Part shown: positions 33,658 through 41,704 of the stretch, piece by piece | Layout of the letters: each line of letters starts with the position of its first letter | How positions within the stretch are numbered: the first letter of the stretch is position 1 | Position numbers and translations under genes: made by a program | Assembly: GCA_018139225.1 (NCBI GenBank) | Contig: JAGSNX010000006.1 | Coordinates: 124,001 to 188,000 of the forward strand | Direction of reading: 5' to 3' | Length of the DNA: 64,000 nt | Source: Microvirga sp. SRT01 | Lineage (GTDB): Bacteria; Pseudomonadota; Alphaproteobacteria; Sphingomonadales; Sphingomonadaceae | The notes under the pieces: generated by a model | Told to the model about the DNA's origin: nothing | Seen by the model: the letters and a program-made list of their open reading frames with translations, nothing else | Databases searched by the model: none

Positions 33658-36063
33658 ATGAAGCGCATCCTGACCACCCGGCCGCTGCGCGCCGCGGTCG
33701 CGACGCTGTTCGCCGGATCGATGCTGGCGACGGGCGTGATCGACGCCGGCGCGGCGTTCGCGCGGCCGCAAGCGGGGGCGACCGCTCAGACCGCGTCGGT
33801 CGATCTCGTCAATCCGCTGATGGGCACCGATTCCAGCTACGAGCTGTCCTACGGCAACACGTACCCGGCGGTCGCGGTGCCGTTCGGGATGAACGCGTGG
33901 ACGCCGGTGACGGGGAAGCTCGGCAGCGGCTGGGGCTACACCTATGACGCGAACAAGATCAACGGCATCAAGCAGACGCACCAGCCCAGTCCGTGGATGA
34001 ACGATTACGCCGCGCTGGCGCTGATGGCGATGACGGGGCCGCTGCGCGTCAAGCAGGACGAGCGCGTATCGTGGTACAGCCACAAGGCGGAAGAAAGCCG
34101 GCCATACAGCTACAAGGTGTATCTGGCCGATTACGACGTCACGGCGGAGGTCGCGCCGACCAACCGCGCCGCGCAGTTCCGCTTCACCTTTCCCAAGAGT
34201 GACGACGCGCACATCCTGATCGACGGACAGGCGGGCGGGTCGATGGTGTCGGTCGATCCCGCGCGGCGGCGGATCACCGGGTACGTCCGCAACAACAGCG
34301 GCGGCGTGCCGGCGAATTTCCACAACTGGTTCGTCGCCGAGTTCGACCACGACTTCACCGTCACGCGGACATGGGACGATAACGGACAGGTCACCGCCGC
34401 GCCGACGCGCGAGGGCGATCATGTCGGCGCGGTCGTCAGCTTCCGCACGGCCAAGGGCGAGCAGGTGTCCGTCAAGGTCGCATCGTCCTTCATCAGCGCC
34501 GAACAGGCGGCGCGCAATCTGGACGCGGAGATCGGCCGCGACGGGTTCGAGCAGACGAAGGCGAAGGCGAAGACCGCGTGGCAGCGCGAGTTCGATCGTA
34601 TCCAGGTCACCGATCCCGACACCGAGAACCGACGCATCTTCTATTCGGCGCTGTACCGGATGCTGCAATTCCCGCGCACCTTCCACGAGGTCGATGCGGG
34701 CGGCCAGACGGTCCATTACAGCCCGTATGACGGCAAGGTCCACGCCGGCCCGCTCTATACTGACAACGGCTTCTGGGACACGTGGCGCGCGGTCTTCCCC
34801 TTCTTCGCTCTGATGTATCCGGAGCGGGACGGGGAGATCATGCAGGGGCTGGTCAACACGTACAAGGAATCCGGCTGGCTGCCCGAATGGGCCAGCCCCG
34901 GCCACCGCGACGTGATGATCGGGTCCAATTCCGCGAACCTGATCGCCGACGCCTATTCGGCTGGCGTGCGCGGCTTCGACGTGAACACGCTGTACGAGGC
35001 GATGGTCAAGAACGCGACCACGTCCGAGGGGCGCCCGCGCGACAAGAAGGGCAAGGTCGTGGGCGCGGTCGGGCGCGAGGGCGTCGAATATTACAACCGC
35101 CTTGGTTACGTGCCGTACGACGTCGACATCAACGAGAATGCGGCGCGCACGCTGGAATATGCCACCGCCGATTTCTCGCTGTCGCGCGTCGCCGCCGCGC
35201 TCGGCAAGACCGAGGACGCCAGGCTCTATGCGGGTCGCGCGCAGAATTACCGCAAGCTGTTCGACACAGAGAGTGGCTGGATGCGCGGTCGCAACCAGGA
35301 CGGTTCGTGGTCGACGCCGTTCAATCCGTACAAATGGGGCGACGCCTTCACGGAAGGCAATTCGGTCCATTACAGCTGGTCCGTCATGCAGGACGTGCAG
35401 GGCCTGATCGACCTCATGGGTGGCGACACGGCGTTCACCGACCGTCTGGATTCGGTGTTCACCACCCCGCCGATCTTCGACGACAGCTATTACGGGCAGG
35501 TCATTCACGAGATCCGTGAGATGCAGATCGTCGACATGGGCCAGTACGCGCATGGCAACCAGCCGATCCAGCACATGATCTACCTGTACGATTGGGCGGG
35601 CCAGCCGTGGAAGACCCAGTTCCACGTTCGCGACGTGATGCGGAAGCTCTATTCCTCCGCGCCGGACGGGTATCCGGGCGACGAGGATAACGGCCAGACA
35701 TCGGCGTGGTACGTGTTCTCCGCGCTCGGCTTCTATCCGGTGACGCCCGCGGTCGGGCAGTATGCGGTGGGCAGTCCGCTGTTCCGCAGTGTGCGGCTGG
35801 CGATGCCGGGCGGCCGGACGCTGACGATCGAGGCGCAGAATAACGGGCCGGAGAACGTCTACATCCAGTCGGTGCGCTTCAACGGAAAGACGCACGACAA
35901 GCCCTGGCTGTCGCGCGACGCGCTGAAGCAGGGCGGCAATCTCCGCTTCGTGATGGGGCCGACGCCGAACCGCAACTGGGGCGCGCGCAAGGCGGATGCG
36001 CCGTTCTCGATGAGTGCGCCCCAAAGTCCGCCCCAAAGCGCGGCGCGGAGTGCGGCGAAGTGA
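33658..36063 (+). CDS. Glycoside hydrolase family 92 exo-alpha-mannosidase (BT3990-like subtype)
   Basis: An 801-aa exported enzyme with a signal peptide and Ala-rich leader (residues 1-45). GH92 signatures: NPLMGTDSSYELSYGNTYPA and VPFGMNAWTP. By spacing, Glu566 in FTEGNSVHYSW, His617-Glu618 in VIHEIREM, and Asp675/Asp677 in GDEDNGQTSAWY match Glu533, His584-Glu585 and Asp642/Asp644 of the structurally known alpha-1,2-mannosidase BT3990. Full catalytic competence is therefore expected. It has the GNQP subtype motif (HGNQPIQHMIYLY), unlike the other two GH92 proteins of the locus. The start is ATG 33658 behind GGGAGAGA; an in-frame ATG at 33643 is less likely. It overlaps the GH125 gene by four bases. 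Confidence 0.95.
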   Translation: MKRILTTRPLRAAVATLFAGSMLATGVIDAGAAFARPQAGATAQTASVDLVNPLMGTDSSYELSYGNTYPAVAVPFGMNAWTPVTGKLGSGWGYTYDANKINGIKQTHQPSPWMNDYAALALMAMTGPLRVKQDERVSWYSHKAEESRPYSYKVYLADYDVTAEVAPTNRAAQFRFTFPKSDDAHILIDGQAGGSMVSVDPARRRITGYVRNNSGGVPANFHNWFVAEFDHDFTVTRTWDDNGQVTAAPTREGDHVGAVVSFRTAKGEQVSVKVASSFISAEQAARNLDAEIGRDGFEQTKAKAKTAWQREFDRIQVTDPDTENRRIFYSALYRMLQFPRTFHEVDAGGQTVHYSPYDGKVHAGPLYTDNGFWDTWRAVFPFFALMYPERDGEIMQGLVNTYKESGWLPEWASPGHRDVMIGSNSANLIADAYSAGVRGFDVNTLYEAMVKNATTSEGRPRDKKGKVVGAVGREGVEYYNRLGYVPYDVDINENAARTLEYATADFSLSRVAAALGKTEDARLYAGRAQNYRKLFDTESGWMRGRNQDGSWSTPFNPYKWGDAFTEGNSVHYSWSVMQDVQGLIDLMGGDTAFTDRLDSVFTTPPIFDDSYYGQVIHEIREMQIVDMGQYAHGNQPIQHMIYLYDWAGQPWKTQFHVRDVMRKLYSSAPDGYPGDEDNGQTSAWYVFSALGFYPVTPAVGQYAVGSPLFRSVRLAMPGGRTLTIEAQNNGPENVYIQSVRFNGKTHDKPWLSRDALKQGGNLRFVMGPTPNRNWGARKADAPFSMSAPQSPPQSAARSAAK

Positions 36064-37484
36064 ACCGGCGCGACATGCTGGCCGGCAGTGCGGCGCTGGC
36101 CGTGGCGGGCGCGATGCCGCTGCGGGCGGCGACGCCGGGCCTCGTCAGCAAGCGACCGCCGGTGTCGCAGCGCCGCTTCGTCAGTAAGGCGGTGGAGGCG
36201 GAGATCGCGCGCGTGAAGGCGAAGATCGCCGACCCCGAACTCGCGTGGCTGTTCGAGAATTGCTACCCCAACACGCTCGACACCACGGTCAAATACTCGG
36301 AAGCCGGCGGCAAGCCCGACGCGTTCGTCATCACCGGCGATATCGAGGCGCTGTGGCTGCGTGATAGTTCCGCGCAGCTTCAGACCTATGTCCATCTCGC
36401 GCCCCGTGACGCGAAGCTGCGCAAGCTGTTCGCCGGGCTGATCCAGCGGCAGGCGCGCTGCATCCTGATCGATCCCTATGCCAATGCGTTCATGGAGGAC
36501 CCCACCGCGAAGTCGAACCTCGGCGCGCGGACCGACCGGACCGAGATGAAGCCCGGCGTGGCCGAGCGGAAGTGGGAGATCGACTCCCTTTGCTATCCGA
36601 TGCGGCTGGCGCATGCGTACTGGACGACGACGCGCGACCGGACGCCCTTCGATGCAGTCTGGGCGCAGGCGATGGCCCGCGCCGTCGCGACCTTCCGCGA
36701 GCAGCAGCGCAAGGACGGCCCCGGCACGTACCGGTTCCAGCGGCTGAACGTGTCGCCCACCGAAACGCTGATGTTCGAGGGGCTGGGTGCGCCGACGAAG
36801 AAGGTCGGGCTGATCCATTCGATGTTCCGCCCGTCGGACGACGCCACTCTGTACCCGTTCCTGATCCCGTCCAACCTGTTCGCAGTGTCCGCGCTGCGCA
36901 TGATGGCGACGGTTCAGCGCGAGGCGCGCGGCGACACCGCGGCGGCGACCGATGCGGAGGCGCTGGCGACCGAGGTCGAGGCGGCGCTGCGCCAGTGCGG
37001 GAAGATGCCGGACGGGCAGGGTGGCGAGGTCTGGGCGTACGAGGTCGACGGATATGGCAACGCCGTGTTTATGGACGACGCCAATGTGCCGTCCTTGTCT
37101 GGCCTGCCGCTGCTCGGCGCGGCGGATCGTGCCGACCCCCTGTTCCGCCGCACCGCCGTGCTGGCGTGGAGCGATCGTAATCCGTATTTCTTCAGCGGCA
37201 CCGCCGCGAAGGGGATCGGCGGGCCGCATATCGGGCTGGACATGATCTGGCCGATGTCGATCGTCACGCACGCGATGAACAGCGACGACGAGGCCGTGAT
37301 CCGGCAATGCCTGTCGTGGCTGAAGACGACGCATGGCGGCACCGGCTTCATGCACGAATCTTTTCACAAGGATGACCCGGCGAAGTTCACGCGAAGCTGG
37401 TTTGCGTGGGCGAACGGGCTGTTCGGCGAGTTGATCCTCGACCTGGAAAAGCGCAAGCCGGCATTGCTCGCCGCCAAAATCTGA
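36060..37484 (+). CDS. Glycoside hydrolase family 125 exo-alpha-1,6-mannosidase
   Basis: A 474-aa enzyme with a Tat-type signal (MNRRDMLAGSAALAVAGAMP), so folded before export to the periplasm. GH125 signatures are ITGDIEALWLRDSSAQLQTY, the candidate acid Asp in RKWEIDSLCYPMRLAHAYW, and the candidate base Glu in GTGFMHESFHKDDP. GH125 members remove alpha-1,6-linked mannose, the backbone linkage of yeast mannan and of the N-glycan core. Translation starts at GTG 36060 inside the stop of the GH92 gene, showing tight coupling. With GH92 enzymes clearing alpha-1,2 and alpha-1,3 branches, it would degrade the exposed alpha-1,6 chain. Confidence 0.94.
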   Translation: MNRRDMLAGSAALAVAGAMPLRAATPGLVSKRPPVSQRRFVSKAVEAEIARVKAKIADPELAWLFENCYPNTLDTTVKYSEAGGKPDAFVITGDIEALWLRDSSAQLQTYVHLAPRDAKLRKLFAGLIQRQARCILIDPYANAFMEDPTAKSNLGARTDRTEMKPGVAERKWEIDSLCYPMRLAHAYWTTTRDRTPFDAVWAQAMARAVATFREQQRKDGPGTYRFQRLNVSPTETLMFEGLGAPTKKVGLIHSMFRPSDDATLYPFLIPSNLFAVSALRMMATVQREARGDTAAATDAEALATEVEAALRQCGKMPDGQGGEVWAYEVDGYGNAVFMDDANVPSLSGLPLLGAADRADPLFRRTAVLAWSDRNPYFFSGTAAKGIGGPHIGLDMIWPMSIVTHAMNSDDEAVIRQCLSWLKTTHGGTGFMHESFHKDDPAKFTRSWFAWANGLFGELILDLEKRKPALLAAKI

Positions 37485-37503
37485 TTTCACCCGGAGACAC
37501 GCT

Positions 37504-39840
37504 TTGACGACCACGACCCGCCGACAGGTATTGGCGACGACCGGGCTGGCCGGCCTCGCCGGTGCGCTGCCCGCCCCCGCGTTCGCGGCACGCGCCGTGG
37601 CGGGGAAGCCCGACCTGTTCGTCGGCACCGGCGGTCATGGCCATACCTTCCCGGGGCCGTCGATGCCATTCGGGATGGTACAGCTTGGCCCCGACACCGA
37701 CAACAAACGCTGGGACGCGTGTTCGGGTTATCACCGGACCGACACGTCGATCATGGGCTTCTCGCACACGCACCTGTCGGGCACGGGCATCGGCGACATG
37801 CTCGACGTGCTGGTGGTGCCGACGACGGGGCCGCTGCAATTGCAGCCGGGGCCTCTCGACAATCCCGATGCGGGCTATCGCCAGCGGTTCTCCGAGGAGC
37901 ACGCGGAGCCGGGTTATTACCGCGTGAAGCTGGAATCCGGCGTGCTGGCGGAACTGACCGTGACGGAGCGAACCGGGCAGCATCGCTACCGCTTCCCGGC
38001 CGGGCCGGGGCACATCCTGATCGACTTCGCACATATGATCCTCGACGTGTGGGACAAGGGGACGCTGGTCGACGAGGCGTCGCTGGCGCTGTCGCCGGAC
38101 GGGCTGCTGACCGGCAGCCGCCGGGTGCATCGCTGGGCCAAGGGCCGCCGCATCCACTTCGCAATGCGGATGTCACGCCAGCCCGACCGCGTGCAGTTCT
38201 TCGGCGACAGCGATGCGCCGGCCGCGGCCGGCGCAACAGGCGTGACGGGCAACAAGCTGAAGGTCGCGTTCTTCTTCGACGAGGCGGGCGGCGCGCCGAT
38301 CGAGATCAAGACCGGCATCAGCGCGGTCGATGTCGATGGCGCGAAGGCGGCTCTCGCGGCGGAGGCCCCCGGCTGGCGCTTCGATGCGACGCGCAAGGCG
38401 GCGGCACGTGCGTGGACGAAGGAACTCGATTGCGTGAAGGTGTCGGGCGGCACCGAGGCGCAGCGCACGATCATGGCGAGCGCGCTGTATCACAGCTTCG
38501 TGTCGCCGACGCTCTTCACCGATCGCGATGGCCGCTATGTCGGGCTCGACCGTCAGGTGCATAGCGTGCCGGCGGGCGAAAAGGCCTACAGCGCCTATTC
38601 GCTGTGGGACACGTACCGCGCGCTCCACCCGCTGCTGACGATCGTGCGGCCGGAGGTGGCGACGCTGCTGACCCGAGACCTGATCCGCCAGACCGCACAG
38701 AGCCCGTACGGACCGCCGATCTGGCCGCTGCAGGGCGTGGAGACCGGGACGATGACCGGCTGGCACGCGGTGTCGGTGCTGGCGGAGGCGAAGGCGAAGG
38801 GGATCGAGGCGGACTATGCCGCCGCCTGGCCGATGATCCGCCGCCGCGCGTTCGACCGCACGCTGAAGGATGCGGACAGCACGCTCGGTCGCGGTTTCTA
38901 CTACGACCTGGGCTATGTTCCCGCCGACAAGATCTGGGAATCGGTCAGCCGGACGCAGGAATATGCGTATGACGACTGGGCGATGGCGGTGCTGGCCGAT
39001 GCGGTCGGCGCAGGTGACGACGCGGCGGCGCTGCGCCAGCGCAGCCGCAACTATCGCAACGTCATCGATCCCTCGATCGGCTTCGCCCGCCCGCGCTTCG
39101 CCGATGGCAAGTGGTGGACGCCGTACGACCCGATCCAGCTCGGTCATAATCCGGAGAAGTACCGCGATTATACGGAGGCCAACGGCTGGCAGGCGACGTT
39201 CCTGAACCAGCACGACATTTACGGGATGATCGACCTGTTCGGCGGCGACGACAACTATGTGCGCAAGCTCGACGCGTTCTTCACCGCGCCCTCGACGCTG
39301 CCGCGCAATGCGCCGCCCGACATCACCGGGCTGGTCGGACAGTACGCGCACGGCAACGAACCGGACCAGCATGCCGCCTATCTCTACGCCTATGCCGGTG
39401 CGCCGTGGAAGACGCAGGCGATGGTGCGGCGTCTGTGCGTGGAGATGTACAAGGCGGACCCGGACGGCGTGATCGGCAACGACGATTGCGGCCAGATGAG
39501 CGCGTGGTTCGTGCTGTCGGCGCTCGGCTTCTATCCGGTCGATCCGGTCAGCGCGATCTACGTCTTCGGATCGCCCCTGTTCGACACGGCGGAGGTCGAA
39601 GTCGGCAAGGGGCGCAGACTGCGCGTCCGCGCGATTGGCAACGCGCCGAATGCGCCCTACGTCCAGTCGGTACGCTGGAACGGCCGGCCGTGGACGAAGA
39701 ACTGGATTTCGCACGCCGACCTGATCCGTGGTGGCGAGCTGGAGTTCACGATGGGCACCGCGCCGTCGCGCTTCGGTATGGCGGTCGCGGACCGGCCGCC
39801 GTCGTTCGGGCGCGGGGCGGGGCAGGGGCCTTCCGCATGA
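37504..39840 (+). CDS. Glycoside hydrolase family 92 exo-alpha-mannosidase, third paralogue
   Basis: A 778-aa GH92 enzyme with a Tat-like signal (TTTTRRQVLATTGLAGLAGA). The family signature is VGTGGHGHTFPGPSMPFGMV plus GFSHTHLSGTGIGDM. The likely catalytic Glu558 is in YTEANGWQAT, where the following Gly-Asn of the other paralogues is Ala-Asn-Gly. The second acidic site is GNDDCGQMSAWFVLSALGFY, and HGNEPDQHAAYLY is GNEP subtype. The start is TTG 37504 with GGAG at good distance; no ATG is close. It follows the GH125 gene by 19 bases and is the last gene of the receptor/hydrolase unit. A palindromic element follows directly. Confidence 0.94.
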   Translation: MTTTTRRQVLATTGLAGLAGALPAPAFAARAVAGKPDLFVGTGGHGHTFPGPSMPFGMVQLGPDTDNKRWDACSGYHRTDTSIMGFSHTHLSGTGIGDMLDVLVVPTTGPLQLQPGPLDNPDAGYRQRFSEEHAEPGYYRVKLESGVLAELTVTERTGQHRYRFPAGPGHILIDFAHMILDVWDKGTLVDEASLALSPDGLLTGSRRVHRWAKGRRIHFAMRMSRQPDRVQFFGDSDAPAAAGATGVTGNKLKVAFFFDEAGGAPIEIKTGISAVDVDGAKAALAAEAPGWRFDATRKAAARAWTKELDCVKVSGGTEAQRTIMASALYHSFVSPTLFTDRDGRYVGLDRQVHSVPAGEKAYSAYSLWDTYRALHPLLTIVRPEVATLLTRDLIRQTAQSPYGPPIWPLQGVETGTMTGWHAVSVLAEAKAKGIEADYAAAWPMIRRRAFDRTLKDADSTLGRGFYYDLGYVPADKIWESVSRTQEYAYDDWAMAVLADAVGAGDDAAALRQRSRNYRNVIDPSIGFARPRFADGKWWTPYDPIQLGHNPEKYRDYTEANGWQATFLNQHDIYGMIDLFGGDDNYVRKLDAFFTAPSTLPRNAPPDITGLVGQYAHGNEPDQHAAYLYAYAGAPWKTQAMVRRLCVEMYKADPDGVIGNDDCGQMSAWFVLSALGFYPVDPVSAIYVFGSPLFDTAEVEVGKGRRLRVRAIGNAPNAPYVQSVRWNGRPWTKNWISHADLIRGGELEFTMGTAPSRFGMAVADRPPSFGRGAGQGPSA

Positions 39841-39851
39841 TCGCGTAGCCC

Positions 39852-39945
39852 GTCATGCCGGGTTCGTCCCGGCATCCTGCCGTGCAACAAACTCGACGCC
39901 GTCTGGCTCGGGGTGATGTGGATGTCGGCACCAGCCCGGCATGAC
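39852..39945. repeat. Palindromic intergenic element with GTCATGCCGGG ends
   Basis: A ~94-bp element with inverted ends GTCATGCCGGG and CCCGGCATGAC-like. An inner hairpin (TGCCGGG ttcg TCCCGGCA, 39856-39874) lies at the left end. This is the common sphingomonad type of repeated extragenic palindrome and is unrelated to the CACCCCGGCGAAGG family. It separates the convergent GH92 and acyltransferase genes. Confidence 0.65.
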
Positions 39946-39969
39946 GCTATCAATTCTCGCTGCTCGCGC

Positions 39970-41199
39970 TCACGCCTGCTGCGTCGACGGTCCCGCCAGC
40001 GCATCGTTCGCCGGCGCCGGGATCGGCTCCACCGCCAGTGCTGCGACCGGCGGCGCAACGACCGTCAGCACCCGCCGGTTCGATACCCAACGGTCGTGGA
40101 GGTGGCCGAGCCGGATCGCCGGGCGTTCCACGAAGCGGCGCATCAGGTCGGCGAGCAGCATGGTCACGGCCAATGTCGCAATCAGGTACGTTGCATAGCC
40201 CAGCGGCGGCAACACGGACCGGGCGATAGCGTAGGACAAGAGGCTCATCACCGGCACGTGGATCAGGTAGATGCCGTAGCTGCGGTTGCCGAGCACGGTG
40301 CCCAGCCACGATCCGTCGAATGATCGCAGGCACCAGAGGAATCCGCCGATCCCGAGCAGGTACGTGGCGGCGACGCGGAAGGTGTGCGGTTCGATGCCGT
40401 GCCGCATCTTGATTGCCGCGACGCCGACGAAGAAGCCGAGTTGCAGGAACAGATACGCCTTCAGCGCCACCGGCATGTCGCGCAGGAAGGTTTCGCGACG
40501 TGGCGTGCCGTCCCAATGATAGCGCAGCGCGCTGCCCGCGAACATCAGCGACAGGTGCAGCAATGCGAGGAACATCTGATCCTTGCCGATTTCCCCGGTG
40601 CCTTCGCGGATCGCCGTGGCGCCGGCGGCGACGATCGCCGCGAAGAACATGCCGAACGCCGTCAGCGTCACGGTGCGTGCTCCGTTCTGCCCCACGTTCC
40701 TGCCTGCCAATGCGATTGCGGAGATCAGCGCGTAGAAGAACAGCTCCAACTCCAGCGACCAGTAAACCCCGATCAGCATCGGCTCGTGCAGGCGGAGCGG
40801 GATCATCGTCATATTGGCGAGGACGATGTCGCGGCTGACCGGCGTCGCGAACGCGCAGCACTGGCTGCCCGCCACCAGTTGCGCGACGATCGTGGCGAGG
40901 ATCACGGAAATCCAGAAAGCGGGAAACAGGCGGAAGAACCGGTGCTTCCAGAACAGGCCGACGGAGCGCGGTCCGTGGCCGGGTACCGCCTTGACGATCA
41001 CGAAGCCGCTGATGATGAAGAATATGACGACGCCCAGCCTGCCCATGTCCAGATAGGCCGACAGCCCGGTCGTCGCATCGTTCACGTCGTTGATGAACGC
41101 CTGTCGCGAATGATGGAGCACGACCAGCAGCGCGGCGATCCCACGCAAGCTGTCCAGTTGCGCCACCCGCCGTGCCGATTCGACCAGCCCCCGTCCCAT
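39970..41199 (-). CDS. Acyltransferase 3 family integral membrane protein (OafA/YrhL-like)
   Basis: A 409-aa inner-membrane protein with about ten hydrophobic helices. It has the acyltransferase-3 signature near its start: QLDSLRGIAALLVVLHHSRQ, with the conserved Arg and His, followed by GVVIFFIISGFVI and the Arg-rich KHRFFRLFPAFW. YWSLELELFFY matches the usual mid-protein motif. Family members O-acetylate or succinylate surface glycans, lipids or antibiotics using cytosolic acyl-CoA. The last ~50 residues are a soluble Pro/Ala-rich tail. It stands alone, with no glycan biosynthesis gene beside it, so the acceptor cannot be inferred. The start is ATG 41199. Confidence 0.92.
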   Translation of the reverse strand: MGRGLVESARRVAQLDSLRGIAALLVVLHHSRQAFINDVNDATTGLSAYLDMGRLGVVIFFIISGFVIVKAVPGHGPRSVGLFWKHRFFRLFPAFWISVILATIVAQLVAGSQCCAFATPVSRDIVLANMTMIPLRLHEPMLIGVYWSLELELFFYALISAIALAGRNVGQNGARTVTLTAFGMFFAAIVAAGATAIREGTGEIGKDQMFLALLHLSLMFAGSALRYHWDGTPRRETFLRDMPVALKAYLFLQLGFFVGVAAIKMRHGIEPHTFRVAATYLLGIGGFLWCLRSFDGSWLGTVLGNRSYGIYLIHVPVMSLLSYAIARSVLPPLGYATYLIATLAVTMLLADLMRRFVERPAIRLGHLHDRWVSNRRVLTVVAPPVAALAVEPIPAPANDALAGPSTQQA

Positions 41200-41338
41200 T
41201 CCAGTCTCCCCCGTCGTCCAGCCCCGCCCTCATCGTCGTGAGTGGTGGCGCATGTTCCCGCGTGTGTGGACGGCGAGGACATCAAATCATGCCGTTTCGG
41301 TGCTTTTCGGCTTTAGGCACGCCCGAAATTGGGCGCGC

Positions 41339-41373
41339 AAAAAAAGGCACCCCGGATGGGGATCCGGAGTGCC
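41339..41373 (-). terminator. Intrinsic terminator, minus strand
   Basis: On the minus strand a 12-bp stem (GGCACTCCGGAT / ATCCGGGGTGCC, one G-U pair) with a CCCC loop is followed by seven T residues. This is the clearest rho-independent terminator in the window. It ends transcripts coming from 41374 and above on the minus strand, where only the mini-gene at 41421 lies. Confidence 0.85.
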
Positions 41374-41420
41374 TCGCTCCGCCGTCGGGGAGGGGGGTGG
41401 TATACGGCGGGCGCTGCCCG

Positions 41421-41534
41421 TCAGGGATGTGACGGGAAGATCGAAAGCTCGGGTTGGGCGGGGGCGACGATGTTGCCACCGGCGGGGACGCCGTTTGGCC
41501 GAACGGCGCGGCGAGCGCGGTCTGTCATGGCCAT
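41421..41534 (-). CDS. Candidate 37-residue small protein with own terminator
   Basis: A 38-codon frame on the minus strand from ATG 41534 (second in-frame ATG at 41528). AGGGGAG lies ten bases upstream of the first ATG, and a strong intrinsic terminator follows 48 bases after the stop. The peptide starts with a basic segment (MAMTDRARRAVRPNG), then a Gly/Pro/Ala-rich middle and an end LSIFPSHP. There is no signal peptide, membrane helix or Cys. It could be a regulatory small protein, a leader, or the precursor of a modified peptide; nothing decides. About 70-95 bases upstream there is a TTGACA box (41613-41608, minus strand). The alternative is that the transcript is an sRNA. Confidence 0.45.
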   Translation of the reverse strand: MAMTDRARRAVRPNGVPAGGNIVAPAQPELSIFPSHP

Positions 41535-41648
41535 CAGCGTCACTCCCCTGCGAAGGCGCCCGCGTCATCGGCCGGGCTGCACCCGTGCGATCGATTAAAG
41601 CAATTTGCTTGTCAATGCCAAAGCGTTGAATGGATGGGCTTTAGATCA

Positions 41649-41686
41649 GCAGGATGGGCGGGTGATCTCGCACCTGCCCATCCTGC
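41649..41686 (-). terminator. Long hairpin after the second TonB receptor gene
   Basis: GCAGGATGGGC and GCCCATCCTGC form a perfect 11-bp stem, extended inward by four more pairs, 19 bases past the receptor stop on the minus strand. There is no T-run, so termination efficiency is uncertain; it would at least protect the 3' end of the receptor mRNA. Confidence 0.65.
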
Positions 41687-41704
41687 GATCGGCCCGTCAC
41701 GCGA

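Noticed and set aside
33658..36063. Idea that this GH92 is a mannose-1-phosphate-specific enzyme lacking the catalytic acid, because of the GNQP motif
   Set aside because: Counting spacing to the BT3990 residues shows that the catalytic Glu (in TEGN) is present; the Gln in GNQP is a different position common in the family.
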